A DNA stretch of 64,000 nt from Candidatus Protochlamydia sp. (GCA_013695355.1 JACDAQ010000007.1:1-64000), one strand, 5' to 3'. Positions 36,263 through 45,158 are shown, numbered from the stretch's first letter. The notes: a model not told the origin generated them from the sequence alone. A program made the numbers and translations.

Positions 36263-37767
36263 ATAAAAGAGCTGGTTGTGACACTATGCCAATATTATTG
36301 ACAATTGATAATTCATTAGTTGCAATTGAGAAAAGCATTAGTTCCATAAAAGAGATTGACAAAAATCAACATGCAAACTTGGGAATAAAATTTCAGCAAA
36401 TCCTACAAGAAACAAATTTAATCATTGAAGAAATTATTTATTTGCAAATATTTTTAGAATTAAATGTCTGTTTTGATAAATATAAAAATATTATTATAAA
36501 ATTAAATTCACTTAATACAAGCAATTTAATTGGGATTAAAAAAGATACTTTCCTTTTTTCAAGTGGGATTAAATGCTTTTCTTTTATTACCGACAGCTTG
36601 GTGAATTGCATAAGTCAAGAAAATGAACGCCCGCAAGGTAATTTAAAGGCTATGTTTTTAGATACAACTTATTATGAATTAAGGGTAAGTGATGATTCAC
36701 TCACTAAATACATCGAAAAAGATTATGCTATAGAGACTCTTTCTTATCATGAAATGATGCAAAGCCAAGCCAACCCTAATATACTATTTGTCGATCTGTA
36801 CCCTAATTATGTGACTTACGAAAATAAAATTTGTAAAACAAATATCCCTGAACTTATTTCTAAATTTTTAGATAATCATGATCCCTTGCCCTTAATCGTG
36901 GTGATGGACACAGCGACGACGCTTTTTTTTGATGATGAAATAGAAACTATAATAGAAAAAATTATACCGTTCATTGAAAATAAAAAGCTTATTTTTATTG
37001 TCACGAGCAGTCTTTCGAAATTTTTTTCCTGCGGTATTCATAAATATACTGGGGGTATTGTTCAGATTTATAATAATGAGCAGTCAGCTGAATGGCAGCA
37101 TTTATATAACTTTTTGGAAGAGAAACAGGTTCAGGATCGTCTATCCGATGAAGCCCTAAATTTTTTCAATGTCCTGACTACAAACTGTTTAGAAAATATC
37201 AAATCTTATTTATTTAAAATTAGGAAAAATACAGATTATATTTATCATGCCCTTGAAAATAGCCTCAAAGCAGGAAACGGAATAGAATTAAAAGAGAAAG
37301 ATGAAAATGTTCCTATGATTGGCTTATCGTTAGAAAAATGGTTCAAAAACTTCCATGATTCACCAGCGGACAATTATTTAGTTAAATTCACAGAACTTAT
37401 GCAATATTACATCTATGCTCAAGCAGCCAACGGGAATTTACCTATGCATATTCGTTCAAGCTTTGCTTTTGCACATAGCAGTATTTCAGAGTGTTCAACC
37501 GCATTGAGACTTACAATTGGCCTCGAAGACAGAGAAATCTTAGACCACTATATAGCTATTATAGTAAAAGCGGATCAATCTATTTTAGATTTTTTATTAG
37601 AAAAAAATAGCGCACTTTTACAAGGAATATTAGATTGTGAACAAGACCTTTCAAAACCAATTATAGTCAAATCAGCGGCTGGATTTTCTTTCAAAGATTT
37701 TTTGCAGAATCTCCTAATAGAATATGAGAATTTAGCTATCGACCCAATAAGCATCGGTGGGATATGA
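36196..37767 (+). CDS. Hypothetical protein, probable 3' half; PLP-transferase-like C-terminal part
   Basis: The frame is open from a TTG at 36196; the first internal ATG is 36286. Neither has a ribosome site. The product's ~230-500 region resembles fold-type I PLP enzymes of the Cys/Met metabolism group in order and spacing: [16 protein letters not shown] (like the ...EtPsNP strand), [13 protein letters not shown] (like vDNTfatP), [18 protein letters not shown] (like the Schiff-base lysine region), and [15 protein letters not shown] (like RLSIGLED). The similarity is by eye and distant, so the enzyme may be degenerate. It ends with a 36-base overlap against the convergent ubiquitin/LRR gene. 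Confidence 0.5.
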   Translation: MGNYSISLITAMLDGFKRPITLNKRAGCDTMPILLTIDNSLVAIEKSISSIKEIDKNQHANLGIKFQQILQETNLIIEEIIYLQIFLELNVCFDKYKNIIIKLNSLNTSNLIGIKKDTFLFSSGIKCFSFITDSLVNCISQENERPQGNLKAMFLDTTYYELRVSDDSLTKYIEKDYAIETLSYHEMMQSQANPNILFVDLYPNYVTYENKICKTNIPELISKFLDNHDPLPLIVVMDTATTLFFDDEIETIIEKIIPFIENKKLIFIVTSSLSKFFSCGIHKYTGGIVQIYNNEQSAEWQHLYNFLEEKQVQDRLSDEALNFFNVLTTNCLENIKSYLFKIRKNTDYIYHALENSLKAGNGIELKEKDENVPMIGLSLEKWFKNFHDSPADNYLVKFTELMQYYIYAQAANGNLPMHIRSSFAFAHSSISECSTALRLTIGLEDREILDHYIAIIVKADQSILDFLLEKNSALLQGILDCEQDLSKPIIVKSAAGFSFKDFLQNLLIEYENLAIDPISIGGI

Positions 37768-38928
37768 TCTTAGTGAATCTTCATTCAAAAAAACAGGTAA
37801 TTCTTTAAGTGGGTTGCAGTCAAGGAAAAGCTGGTCCAACCAGGTCATTTCTTTTAAAACATGGGGCACATGCTTTAATGAATTTCCTTCTAAACGTAAA
37901 ATTTTAAGTTGACGTAAGGAGGCAAGTTCAATGGGTAAATCTTCTAATTTATTATTTACCAAATTTAAGCTGATTAAATTTTCTAATAGTTTAATTTCTT
38001 TTGGCAATTCTTTTAAAGCGCAGGAAGCTAAGTTGAGTTTTGTGATCTCTTTAAGACAATTTAAATTTTGAGATTCCTGATATTTTTTTATTTTATTTTT
38101 AGTATCTATATCTCCCAATTCTTCAAGCAATTTGCAAAATTTTTTAAAGGAGTCATCGTTGTTCTTATAATTAATAATTTTTATTTCCTCAATAATTGGA
38201 AATTTTTCCATGTCATTATCAATTACATCAACTATATCCAGGCAGTTAATACATTGTTCAATAATATTTTCTAAATTAAAAGAGTTTTTGGGAGTTAACT
38301 CGGACATTCTCCCTCCTTTAAGTCGCGAGGTGCAGTGAATGAGCGACTCATTTCTAATTGAATAATCATAAATAGTCCTATTATCTTCAAGCTGCTTTCC
38401 AGAATAAATAAGTCTTAATTGGTCGATTTTTACTTTCTCAAGTACTCGTTCTTTGATCTCTGAAATTTTAACACTTGAATTGATATTTTCTACAGTAATA
38501 GTCGATCCTGTTAAAGTTTTAAAAAATAAGGATTTAATAATATAAGGACTCTCTTTAAATTCGACAAAAACTTTATTATCCTTATGCGTTATCTTTGGAC
38601 TAAACCGTTTGAAAATTTCATTCAAATCTATAAGAGGCTCATCAAATGAAACATTGCTATGACTTCCTGAAACAGGGCTATTTTTTATCTCATGATCGGG
38701 TATAAAAATATTGTCTTCATCTTCTTCTCTGATTAAAGAAACTTTTATGTATCTTTTAAGAGGACCTTGCAGATCAGTCCCTTTAATCCCACTAATCCTG
38801 TGCTTATCAATTATTTCAGGAAAATTACTCAATTTAAAGCGTATTTTACCCTTTTGATCCTCAAAGGCATCCAGAGTTTGAGATGGGTCTATTACCCAAG
38901 AAAAAATTGATTTAAAAGAGGTATTCAT
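37732..38928 (-). CDS. Ubiquitin-domain/leucine-rich-repeat fusion protein
   Basis: A 398-residue protein with three parts. Residues 1-~130 are unrecognised. Residues ~134-206 are a ubiquitin: [13 protein letters not shown], then [20 protein letters not shown], ending RLKGG. By hand alignment about half of the ubiquitin positions are identical, with one inserted residue and loss of P37-P38. Equivalents of L8, I44, K48, H68, R72 and G75-G76 are kept; K63 is Asn, K11 is Ser, K29 is Arg and V70 is Thr. After G206 the chain continues RMSELTPK. Residues ~293-382 hold four or five leucine-rich repeats ([21 protein letters not shown]). No signal peptide. Ubiquitin is a eukaryotic protein, so host acquisition and effector use are inferred; cleavage after G206 would free a C-terminal Gly-Gly. 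Confidence 0.85.
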   Translation of the reverse strand: MNTSFKSIFSWVIDPSQTLDAFEDQKGKIRFKLSNFPEIIDKHRISGIKGTDLQGPLKRYIKVSLIREEDEDNIFIPDHEIKNSPVSGSHSNVSFDEPLIDLNEIFKRFSPKITHKDNKVFVEFKESPYIIKSLFFKTLTGSTITVENINSSVKISEIKERVLEKVKIDQLRLIYSGKQLEDNRTIYDYSIRNESLIHCTSRLKGGRMSELTPKNSFNLENIIEQCINCLDIVDVIDNDMEKFPIIEEIKIINYKNNDDSFKKFCKLLEELGDIDTKNKIKKYQESQNLNCLKEITKLNLASCALKELPKEIKLLENLISLNLVNNKLEDLPIELASLRQLKILRLEGNSLKHVPHVLKEMTWLDQLFLDCNPLKELPVFLNEDSLRSYPTDAYWVDS

Positions 38929-39163
38929 ATGAACCTTTTATAATGTGATCGACAATTACGTATTCTAACAAACAATGTTTTTTCATTCCTACCTTTTTAT
39001 TTTTGAATTCATTAAGGTATGAATTCACATATTCAAATTATTCAATTATGCAATCAAACAAGAAAAAAAGTTTGTACTTGCAAAGCAGTCGAATTTTCGA
39101 CACAATTCATACCAAAATTCCTTTTTAATCATTATACAACTTCATTTTTATCGGGAAGTTTCC
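38929..39163. other. Divergent intergenic region
   Basis: About 235 AT-rich bases between the start of the ubiquitin/LRR gene (minus) and the GT39 gene (plus). No structure recognised beyond a gggaag ribosome site just before 39164. Confidence 0.4.
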
Positions 39164-40708
39164 ATGTCGCAAACTGTCCAGTATTTTTATCGCCTGTCTG
39201 CTTTACTTTTGATAAAAGTTTTTTTTATATTGAGTGTGATTTTATGGGCTGGTATTGGATTAGGGCCTGATGAGGCTCAATACTGGACTTGGAGCCAGCA
39301 TTTAGATTGGGGCTATTATAGCAAACCTCCCGGGATAGCCTGGCAAATTTGGCTCGGCACACAATTGGCGGGCCAGACAGAGCTCGGCGTTCGTTTGATG
39401 ACCTTGTTTTGGGGGATGGGGCAGGCCTGGCTTGTTTACTTGCTTGCTTTGCAATGTCGACTTAAACCCCGCACGGCCTTTTGGAGCGGTATTTTAATGG
39501 CCTTCTCCCCTTTAGGAATGGCCGGTTCTTTTTTTGCCATTACCGATGGAGGGGCCCTTTTCTTTTGGAGCGCAGCCTGCTTAGTAATGGTCACGGCATT
39601 GAATAATGCCAAAGCACCTTCTCCTTATGCGGTCGGTCTATGCCTATCAGCCGGCGCCCTATTCAAATGGCCGGTCTATATTTTTGGGATATTTTATTTT
39701 TGTTGTTGGAGGCGCTGGTACCCGCATCAATCACTTAAGGTTATTGTAGGGGGGGCTGCACTTTCATTAGTGAGTTTGTTGCCAAGCGTCTGGTGGAATT
39801 ACCATCATGACTGGGTGACTTTTCGGCATGTTTCCGCCACATTGCAGGGGGGGCATGGATCGAGCGGGGGAAATTTTTTTGAATTTATTGGATCCCAAAT
39901 GCTCCTAATTTTCCCAATACTTTTTATTTTATTGATTATTTCCTATGTTCTTTTATTAAAAGAAAGAAAAATAGCTGGGCTATCACCCCAGTTAACTTTT
40001 TGCGGAAGCGTTACTTTTGCCTGTTTGCTTATGGCTATTTTGCTCTCATTTTTTCAAAAAATACAGGGAAACTGGATGGCATTTGCCTATCCAACAGCCT
40101 TTGTTTGGCTGGCATGGTTTTATTTGGAAAAAAATGATTGGGGTATAAAATGGCTTCAGACCAACCTTATCGCTTCAGTCTGTTTGATTGCAGCAGTTTT
40201 GATGCTTCCTTCATTATATGGATCAAAACGCTGGCGTCCGGCATTTCTTTCTTACCGTATCAACCCATTTAAGCACAACATGGGATGGATGACCTTAGCA
40301 GATACATTGGACAAGGTTGGCTATGATCCATTAAATTCATTTCTATTGAGCGATAAATATCAGACAACAAGCATTTTAAATTTTTATGGCGCTAGCCAGA
40401 AGAAAGCTTATTTTTTAAATCTACACCAATCGCGTCAAAATCAATTTTCTTACTGGCCTAGTTTTCAGGAAGAATGCATAGGGGAGTCGGGCTATTTTGT
40501 ATGGGCTGAAAATCAGCCCTATTTAGAGCGGGAATGGGAAGCGAAGTGGGCTTTTTACCAAACGGAATTGGAAAAATATTTTGGTCAGGTTGAATTTTTG
40601 GGTTTTTGGCCCCTGCTCTATGAAGGAAGTAAAACGGCCAAGGCTGTTTTTATCTTTAAATGCTCATTTTGTAAAAATAATGCACTTCCACAAACTTTTC
40701 TTTATTAA
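39164..40708 (+). CDS. GT39/ArnT-like membrane glycosyltransferase
   Basis: A 514-residue integral membrane protein with roughly ten to twelve hydrophobic helices. The first periplasmic loop has GPDEAQYWTWSQHLDWGYYS, the acidic DE motif of the PMT/ArnT (GT-C) superfamily where the catalytic aspartate lies, followed by KPPG. These enzymes transfer a sugar from a polyprenyl-phosphate donor to lipid A or proteins on the outer face of the inner membrane. The substrate cannot be told from sequence. The gene stands alone; a 650-base region with a structured element follows. Confidence 0.85.
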   Translation: MSQTVQYFYRLSALLLIKVFFILSVILWAGIGLGPDEAQYWTWSQHLDWGYYSKPPGIAWQIWLGTQLAGQTELGVRLMTLFWGMGQAWLVYLLALQCRLKPRTAFWSGILMAFSPLGMAGSFFAITDGGALFFWSAACLVMVTALNNAKAPSPYAVGLCLSAGALFKWPVYIFGIFYFCCWRRWYPHQSLKVIVGGAALSLVSLLPSVWWNYHHDWVTFRHVSATLQGGHGSSGGNFFEFIGSQMLLIFPILFILLIISYVLLLKERKIAGLSPQLTFCGSVTFACLLMAILLSFFQKIQGNWMAFAYPTAFVWLAWFYLEKNDWGIKWLQTNLIASVCLIAAVLMLPSLYGSKRWRPAFLSYRINPFKHNMGWMTLADTLDKVGYDPLNSFLLSDKYQTTSILNFYGASQKKAYFLNLHQSRQNQFSYWPSFQEECIGESGYFVWAENQPYLEREWEAKWAFYQTELEKYFGQVEFLGFWPLLYEGSKTAKAVFIFKCSFCKNNALPQTFLY

Positions 40709-40796
40709 TTAATTCCATAATTTGTATAATTAAGTTATCACTTTACTGCTAATTGGGATATTGGGACATAAAGCCAATCAACGATAATTATTTTTT

Positions 40797-40935
40797 TTAA
40801 GGGACCACGACGCTGAAGGAAAGGATAAAATCGGTTTTCCGATTTAATTTGATCTTTTAGGAAGCGGACCCACGTTAACAAAACGTGTTGATAGAGCACA
40901 TTTTCCAGTCCCTTTTAGCGGTTTTTCTTTTATAA
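40797..40935 (+). ncRNA. Structured RNA candidate
   Basis: AAGGGAC at 40799-40805 can close with GTCCCTT at 40908-40914. Inside are two perfect hairpins, AAATCGG-tttt-CCGATTT (40828-40845) and CACGTT-aacaa-AACGTG (40871-40887). A T-rich tail (tttttctttt) follows on the plus strand. No protein reading frame covers it. I compared it by memory with tmRNA, RNase P, SRP and 6S motifs and found no match, so it is either an unassigned small RNA or a repeat. Confidence 0.3.
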
Positions 40936-41359
40936 GCTATTTATATTCGTTAGCGCATTCACTTACCTTTAAAGCTTCTCGCAATTTTTTTCTCACTTAA
41001 AATAATAGGCTGAAGAATTACTTTTCTGTGGCGGGCTTTATGTTATATACCCTGCTTCACGAAAAATATTACAAATGGTCATATTACGAACGTCAGTAAG
41101 CGCAGATTAGGAAATGGCGACGGAAAGCTTCCATAGTGTCAAACAAAAAAAAATACATGACTATACAACTCAATTGACTTGGCTGGGAACGCGGCATTAA
41201 TTTGCTTCATTTATCTCAATTTCCTTTCACATTTCGAAAAAAATGCGTGAATTGTTGTAATAACACCGTTTAACTTTACAATTTATCTTTTTTTTTCTAA
41301 TATAATTCACATGTTTGCAAATTTATAGCAAATAACCTGAATAAGAGACTGGAGTAAAT
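40936..41359. other. Gene-free region upstream of the bS22-like gene
   Basis: No ORF, tRNA or recognised RNA. A TATAAT box at 41301-41306 with a TTTACA 20 bases upstream could be the promoter for the small ribosomal-protein gene, but the spacing is longer than ideal. The stretch 41000-41170 gives short peptide fragments on the minus strand broken by stops, which may be debris of an old gene. Confidence 0.35.
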
Positions 41360-41449
41360 ATGTCTTCTGTAAAAAAGAAGCGCAAGTACAAGATTGCGAA
41401 GCACAAGCGTAAGAAACGAAGCCGTCGTGACCGGCATAAGGGAAGATAA
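41360..41449 (+). CDS. bS22/mS38-like small ribosomal protein (AURKAIP1/COX24 domain)
   Basis: A 29-residue, extremely basic peptide (MSSVKKKRKYKIAKHKRKKR, then SRRDRHKGR). The pattern, with KxRxKI.KHKRKKR at its core, is that of the AURKAIP1/COX24 domain, which includes mitochondrial mS38 and the actinobacterial 30S protein bS22. These tiny proteins sit in rRNA near the decoding region of the small subunit. It has a ggag ribosome site 6 bases upstream, a TATAAT box about 55 bases upstream, and a strong hairpin touching its stop codon, so it is a compact independent gene. It is easily missed by length cut-offs. Confidence 0.85.
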   Translation: MSSVKKKRKYKIAKHKRKKRSRRDRHKGR

Positions 41450-41471
41450 ATCTGATAAAATATCAGATTTA
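41447..41471 (+). terminator. Terminator hairpin of the bS22-like gene
   Basis: TAAATCTGATA-aaa-TATCAGATTTA is a perfect inverted repeat that includes the stop codon, followed by a short T-rich stretch. Confidence 0.65.
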
Positions 41472-41510
41472 TTTGAGTGCGTACCAAATTTTACTTGGGC
41501 TTTAGCCTTA

Positions 41511-41593
41511 GCCAAAGCCCCGAGATTTGACAATCAAAAAACCTCTATAATTTTTTATAGGTAGTTTTCAATTATCAAATCGCGGGAGCTTTT
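41511..41593. repeat. Inverted-repeat element, GGAGCTTTC family (copy 2)
   Basis: Boxes CAAAGCCCCGAG and CGCGGGAGCTTTT flank a hairpin whose arms are gatttgacaatcaaaaaacc and the near-complement with atcaaatc. The box sequences match the copies at 1 and 44476, while the stem between them is different. It lies before mnmG. Confidence 0.65.
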
Positions 41594-41681
41594 CGCTTTT
41601 TTCATCCTTTCTATCACGATTTTTTTTCCTTACCTGCCCAATTTTTGTCTCTTTTCCTCAATTAAAAAGGATTTCTAATAC

Positions 41682-43529
41682 ATGTGGAAGTTTCCTATTC
41701 CTTACGATGTCATTGTCATAGGCGGCGGACATGCTGGCTGCGAGGCGGCTTTAGCCTCTGCACGGATGGGCCTACGCACTTTGTTATTGACTATGAACCT
41801 CGATACCATTGCTAAAATGAGCTGTAATCCAGCCATCGGAGGGATCGCTAAAGGGCACATGGTTCGGGAAATCGACGCTTTAGGCGGAGAAATGGCTAAA
41901 GTCATCGATGTGACAGGCATTCAATACCGGATGTTGAATGCGACTAAAGGGCCGGCTGTGTGGGCCCCTCGAGCTCAGGCCGATAAAGTAGCCTACCAGA
42001 CAGAAATGAAGCACCGCCTTGAAAAAACACTTAATCTTGAAATTAAACAAGGCACGATCGAAGATTTATTGATTGAGAATGACCGCATCACAGGCGTGCT
42101 GACAAAAGAAGGTATCACATATACTTGCCAGGCTGTCGTTCTTTCCTCGGGAACTTTTTTACGCGGCCTCCTTCATATCGGCGAAACTAATTACTCAGGC
42201 GGACGCGCAGGGGACCAACCTGCGATAGGTATGTCGGCAAGCCTTGAAAAATATGGGTTGAAGCTGGGACGGCTCAAAACGGGGACTCCTCCACGCGTGA
42301 ATAAGCGTTCCATCGATTATAGCTATACCGAGGAGCAGCCTGGAGAAGAGGGCATTCGCTTCTCTTATGATGACGAAGGGCTTCCAAGGCTTCCCCAGGT
42401 CTCTTGCCATATTACCTACACGACTGAAGAAACTAAAAATATCATTCTCGCTAACATCCACCGTTCCCCGATGTATTCAGGCAAAATTCAGGGCGTAGGG
42501 CCACGCTATTGTCCTTCGATTGAAGATAAGGTCGTCCGTTTTTCTGACAAAGAAAGACATCAAATATTTCTTGAGCCGGAAGGGATTCAAACGGAGGAGG
42601 TTTATGTGAATGGCGTTTCCTCATCTCTCCCTTTCGATGTGCAGCTGGCCTTCATTCAGAGCATTCCAGCCTTGAAGAATGCTGAGATTATGCGCCCGGC
42701 TTATGCCATTGAATACGATTATGTGGTCAGCGGCCAGATTGATTTTTCTTTGGAATGCAAAAATATTGAAGGTCTTTTTCTGGCCGGGCAGATCAATGGA
42801 ACTTCAGGCTATGAAGAGGCTGCCGGGCAGGGATTAATGGCCGGGATCAATGCCGCGAACAAGATAATGGGACGTCCTCCTCTCATTCTAAGCCGTTCTG
42901 AAGCATATATTGGAGTCATGATTGACGATCTTGTTACAAAAGGAATGGATGAACCTTACCGAATGTTTACAAGCCGGGCCGAGCACCGTTTGCTTTTGCG
43001 GCAGGATAATGCCGATCTCCGCTTGCGCAGCTATGGCTATGAAGCAGGATTGATCGATCAGGCCCGCTATGATCGGATGTGTGAGAAAAAGCGGATTATG
43101 GATGAGGAGAGCATTCGCTTTGGAAAAGTTTTCAAACAAGTAAATGGAAAAGGATATACGCTCAACCAACTGTTATGCCGTCCTGAGAATGATTATGCCC
43201 AACTTTTAAAAGATTATCCCGATGACATCCATGATTTTGGAAAAGAAATTAATTTTCAAATCGAGCTTAACCTTAAATACGCCGGATATATTGGACGCCA
43301 GACGACAGAAGTAGCCAAATTATCCCACGTGGAAGCAATCCTTATTCCTGCTGATTTCAATTATCTTGCGGTACATGGCCTTCGAAATGAAGCTCGCCAA
43401 AAGCTGGGCCAGGTAAGACCACAAAATTTAGGGCAAGCCTTGCGAATATCAGGCGTTTCCCCGGCTGATATTTCTATTTTGATGATTGCCCTAACTCGTC
43501 ATCGTGCAGATAAAATTGGAAAAACTTAA
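41682..43529 (+). CDS. mnmG: tRNA uridine 5-carboxymethylaminomethyl modification enzyme MnmG (GidA)
   Basis: A 615-residue FAD enzyme that, with MnmE, modifies U34 of certain tRNAs. Motifs: N-terminal VIVIGGGHAGCEAALASARMG (FAD), SCNPAIGGIAKGH, GRLKTGTPPR, and FTSRAEHRLLLRQDNAD near the insertion/C-terminal domain. Full length for the family. Cytosolic. The lplA start lies 26 bases inside its 3' end, and the same gene pair occurs in C. trachomatis (CT498-CT499), supporting coupled expression. Confidence 0.97.
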   Translation: MWKFPIPYDVIVIGGGHAGCEAALASARMGLRTLLLTMNLDTIAKMSCNPAIGGIAKGHMVREIDALGGEMAKVIDVTGIQYRMLNATKGPAVWAPRAQADKVAYQTEMKHRLEKTLNLEIKQGTIEDLLIENDRITGVLTKEGITYTCQAVVLSSGTFLRGLLHIGETNYSGGRAGDQPAIGMSASLEKYGLKLGRLKTGTPPRVNKRSIDYSYTEEQPGEEGIRFSYDDEGLPRLPQVSCHITYTTEETKNIILANIHRSPMYSGKIQGVGPRYCPSIEDKVVRFSDKERHQIFLEPEGIQTEEVYVNGVSSSLPFDVQLAFIQSIPALKNAEIMRPAYAIEYDYVVSGQIDFSLECKNIEGLFLAGQINGTSGYEEAAGQGLMAGINAANKIMGRPPLILSRSEAYIGVMIDDLVTKGMDEPYRMFTSRAEHRLLLRQDNADLRLRSYGYEAGLIDQARYDRMCEKKRIMDEESIRFGKVFKQVNGKGYTLNQLLCRPENDYAQLLKDYPDDIHDFGKEINFQIELNLKYAGYIGRQTTEVAKLSHVEAILIPADFNYLAVHGLRNEARQKLGQVRPQNLGQALRISGVSPADISILMIALTRHRADKIGKT

Positions 43530-44226
43530 CCTTGTCCGTTTGCATCAAATTCCCATTCTTCAGCAATTAAAATGGGAAGAGGCTCTTTTGCGTTCCGACC
43601 GGCGTAATTGGTGTCTCATCAATCAGGGTTCTCCGCCAGCGATAGTAATGGGGATTTCGGGTGAAGTTCAAGAACTTATCTGTAAAGAGCGCCTTGCCAG
43701 GGAAGCCGTTCCCCTCATTCGCCGATTTAGCGGCGGGGGGACGGTTATTGTTGATGAGAACACTCTTTTCGTGACTTTTATTTTCAACGCTTCTTTTTTT
43801 TCTTTTTCTCCCTATCCACAACAGATCATGGAGTGGACAGAGAAACTCTATTCGCCTGTTTTCAACCCTCATCCCTTTAAACTCAGAGAAAATGATTATG
43901 TGATTGGCCAAAAGAAAATCGGGGGAAATGCGCAGTCTATTGTAAAAAACCGCTGGCTTCACCACTCAACCTTCTTATGGGATTATTCTTCTGCGCTAAT
44001 GGACTACCTTTTAATTCCTCTCAAAATGCCGAATTATAGGGAAAAAAGAGGACATGCAGATTTTCTTTGCCGTTTAAAAGACTATTGGCAAGATTCAAAA
44101 CAATTTCATGCTGCCCTTCATGGAAGATTGCAGGCTCAGTTCGATCTTCAAGAGCTGCCTGTGGATGAGCTTTTGGCTGCAGCCGAACTGCCCCACCGTC
44201 AAGCGACAAAAATCATAGAATTTTAA
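43504..44226 (+). CDS. lplA: Lipoate-protein ligase A family protein
   Basis: A 240-residue member of the biotin/lipoate ligase fold, starting at a GTG inside the mnmG 3' end. Key segments are RRFSGGGTVIVDENTLFVTF (lipoate-binding loop) and GQKKIGGNAQSIVKNRWLHHS (the catalytic lysine and glycine block). It attaches lipoate to E2 subunits of 2-oxo-acid dehydrogenases and GcvH. It lacks the longer C-terminal accessory domain of E. coli LplA. A later TTG start at codon 5 is possible. Confidence 0.9.
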   Translation: MQIKLEKLNLVRLHQIPILQQLKWEEALLRSDRRNWCLINQGSPPAIVMGISGEVQELICKERLAREAVPLIRRFSGGGTVIVDENTLFVTFIFNASFFSFSPYPQQIMEWTEKLYSPVFNPHPFKLRENDYVIGQKKIGGNAQSIVKNRWLHHSTFLWDYSSALMDYLLIPLKMPNYREKRGHADFLCRLKDYWQDSKQFHAALHGRLQAQFDLQELPVDELLAAAELPHRQATKIIEF

Positions 44227-44475
44227 TAAAATCGCTTTAATAATTTTGACGATCAAATAATTCTGCAAGAAGTTTATTGACCTGCTTCTTTAATTCAAGT
44301 ACAACTCAAATAATAATAACCTGGAGCTTTGGATTTATCTCATTGAAAGTATGGGATCGTGACTTAGATTTATTCTTTCTGTCTGAAAAGAATATCAAAC
44401 GATATGCTTGAAGAGAGAAAAGGTGAAGAGAGGGCGCGAGATTCCCACAATCTCGAGGAGACCCAAAACTCGGGT
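44227..44475. other. Intergenic region after lplA
   Basis: About 250 bases without a gene. It includes a small hairpin gagatt / aatctc around 44439-44455 and leads into the repeat element at 44476. Confidence 0.4.
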
Positions 44476-44639
44476 TATACCCAAGTGAATTCAAAAGTTG
44501 AAATTTGGACTGCTTCAAAGCCCCGGGGTTGGCGTATCTAAAAAGACCCAATATTAATAATATGGGGTCATTTTAGATCCGCCAACCGCGGGAGCTTTCA
44601 AGCTAGTCCAAATCCAATTTTTGAGTTCACTTGGGTATA
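44476..44639. repeat. Inverted-repeat element, GGAGCTTTC family (complete copy)
   Basis: A complete element with ends tataccc / gggtata. The outer arms (acccaagtgaattcaaaagt; aatttttgagttcacttgggt) are imperfectly complementary. The boxes CAAAGCCCCGGGG and CCGCGGGAGCTTTC flank an inner hairpin gcgtatctaaaaagaccc / ggggtcattttagatccgc. The right ~127 bases match window bases 1-126 almost exactly. Confidence 0.85.
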
Positions 44640-44725
44640 ATATCAAGGGATCTCAAAAATTGATTTTGATTTGAACTGCAAGGTTGAAAAAAACAGGGTG
44701 CAGTTTCAATGAATGCGGAGGGTTT

Positions 44726-45142
44726 ATGTATCTTGAAAATGTGCAAGTTAATTATCTGGCTGTTGCACTAGCAGCAGCAGCTTATTTTGTTTTAGGGGCC
44801 ATTTGGTATTCTCCTGCAGTATTTGGAAGTCGGTGGATGAAGCATGAATGGGGCCAGGAGGAGGCCAGTAAAAGCACTCCTGTAATGGCTGCTTACATTG
44901 GTGAACTTATTATTTCAATTGTCCTTGCTTATATTCTGACGCTCTTTATCGAAATTGCAAACGCCAAAAAATTGCTTGAAGGAATCGTTGTAAGCCTGTG
45001 GATTTGGGTAGGATTTATTGCAACAACACATTTTTCCGCTGTATTATGGGCACGGAAAACTCTCAAAAGCTTTTTTATCCATGCAGGCTTTATGCTGTTC
45101 GGACTCCTTTTAATGGGAGCGATCATTTCAGCCGTTTCATAA
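44726..45142 (+). CDS. DUF1761 family membrane protein
   Basis: 138 residues from the ATG at 44726, chosen because gcggaggg lies 4-9 bases upstream; the frame stays open to a TTG at 44684 without a ribosome site. Four hydrophobic helices cover nearly the whole length (VNYLAVALAAAAYFVLGAIWYS; IGELIISIVLAYILTLFI; IVVSLWIWVGFIATTHFSA; AGFMLFGLLLMGAIISAV). The IWYSPAVFG motif and overall pattern fit DUF1761. Function unknown. It sits between two inverted-repeat elements, so possibly it moved with flanking DNA. Confidence 0.8.
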   Translation: MYLENVQVNYLAVALAAAAYFVLGAIWYSPAVFGSRWMKHEWGQEEASKSTPVMAAYIGELIISIVLAYILTLFIEIANAKKLLEGIVVSLWIWVGFIATTHFSAVLWARKTLKSFFIHAGFMLFGLLLMGAIISAVS

Positions 45143-45158
45143 ATATATTTTCCAGTAA

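Noticed and set aside
37001-37070. SSLSKFF...GIHKYTGG as proof of an active PLP enzyme
   Set aside because: The similarity is distant and by eye; other PLP-contact residues could not be placed, so only a fold-level suggestion is kept.
39019-39270. Open frame of 83 codons ahead of the GT39 gene
   Set aside because: It overlaps the GT39 start in another frame, has no ribosome site and no protein-like pattern; GT39 explains the region.
40797-40935. tmRNA, RNase P, SRP or 6S RNA
   Set aside because: None of the diagnostic core sequences of these RNAs is present; only a generic stem-loop layout is seen.
41000-41170. Possible transposase remnant on the minus strand
   Set aside because: Short peptide fragments can be read, but each is interrupted by stops and no DDE-type motif can be seen.
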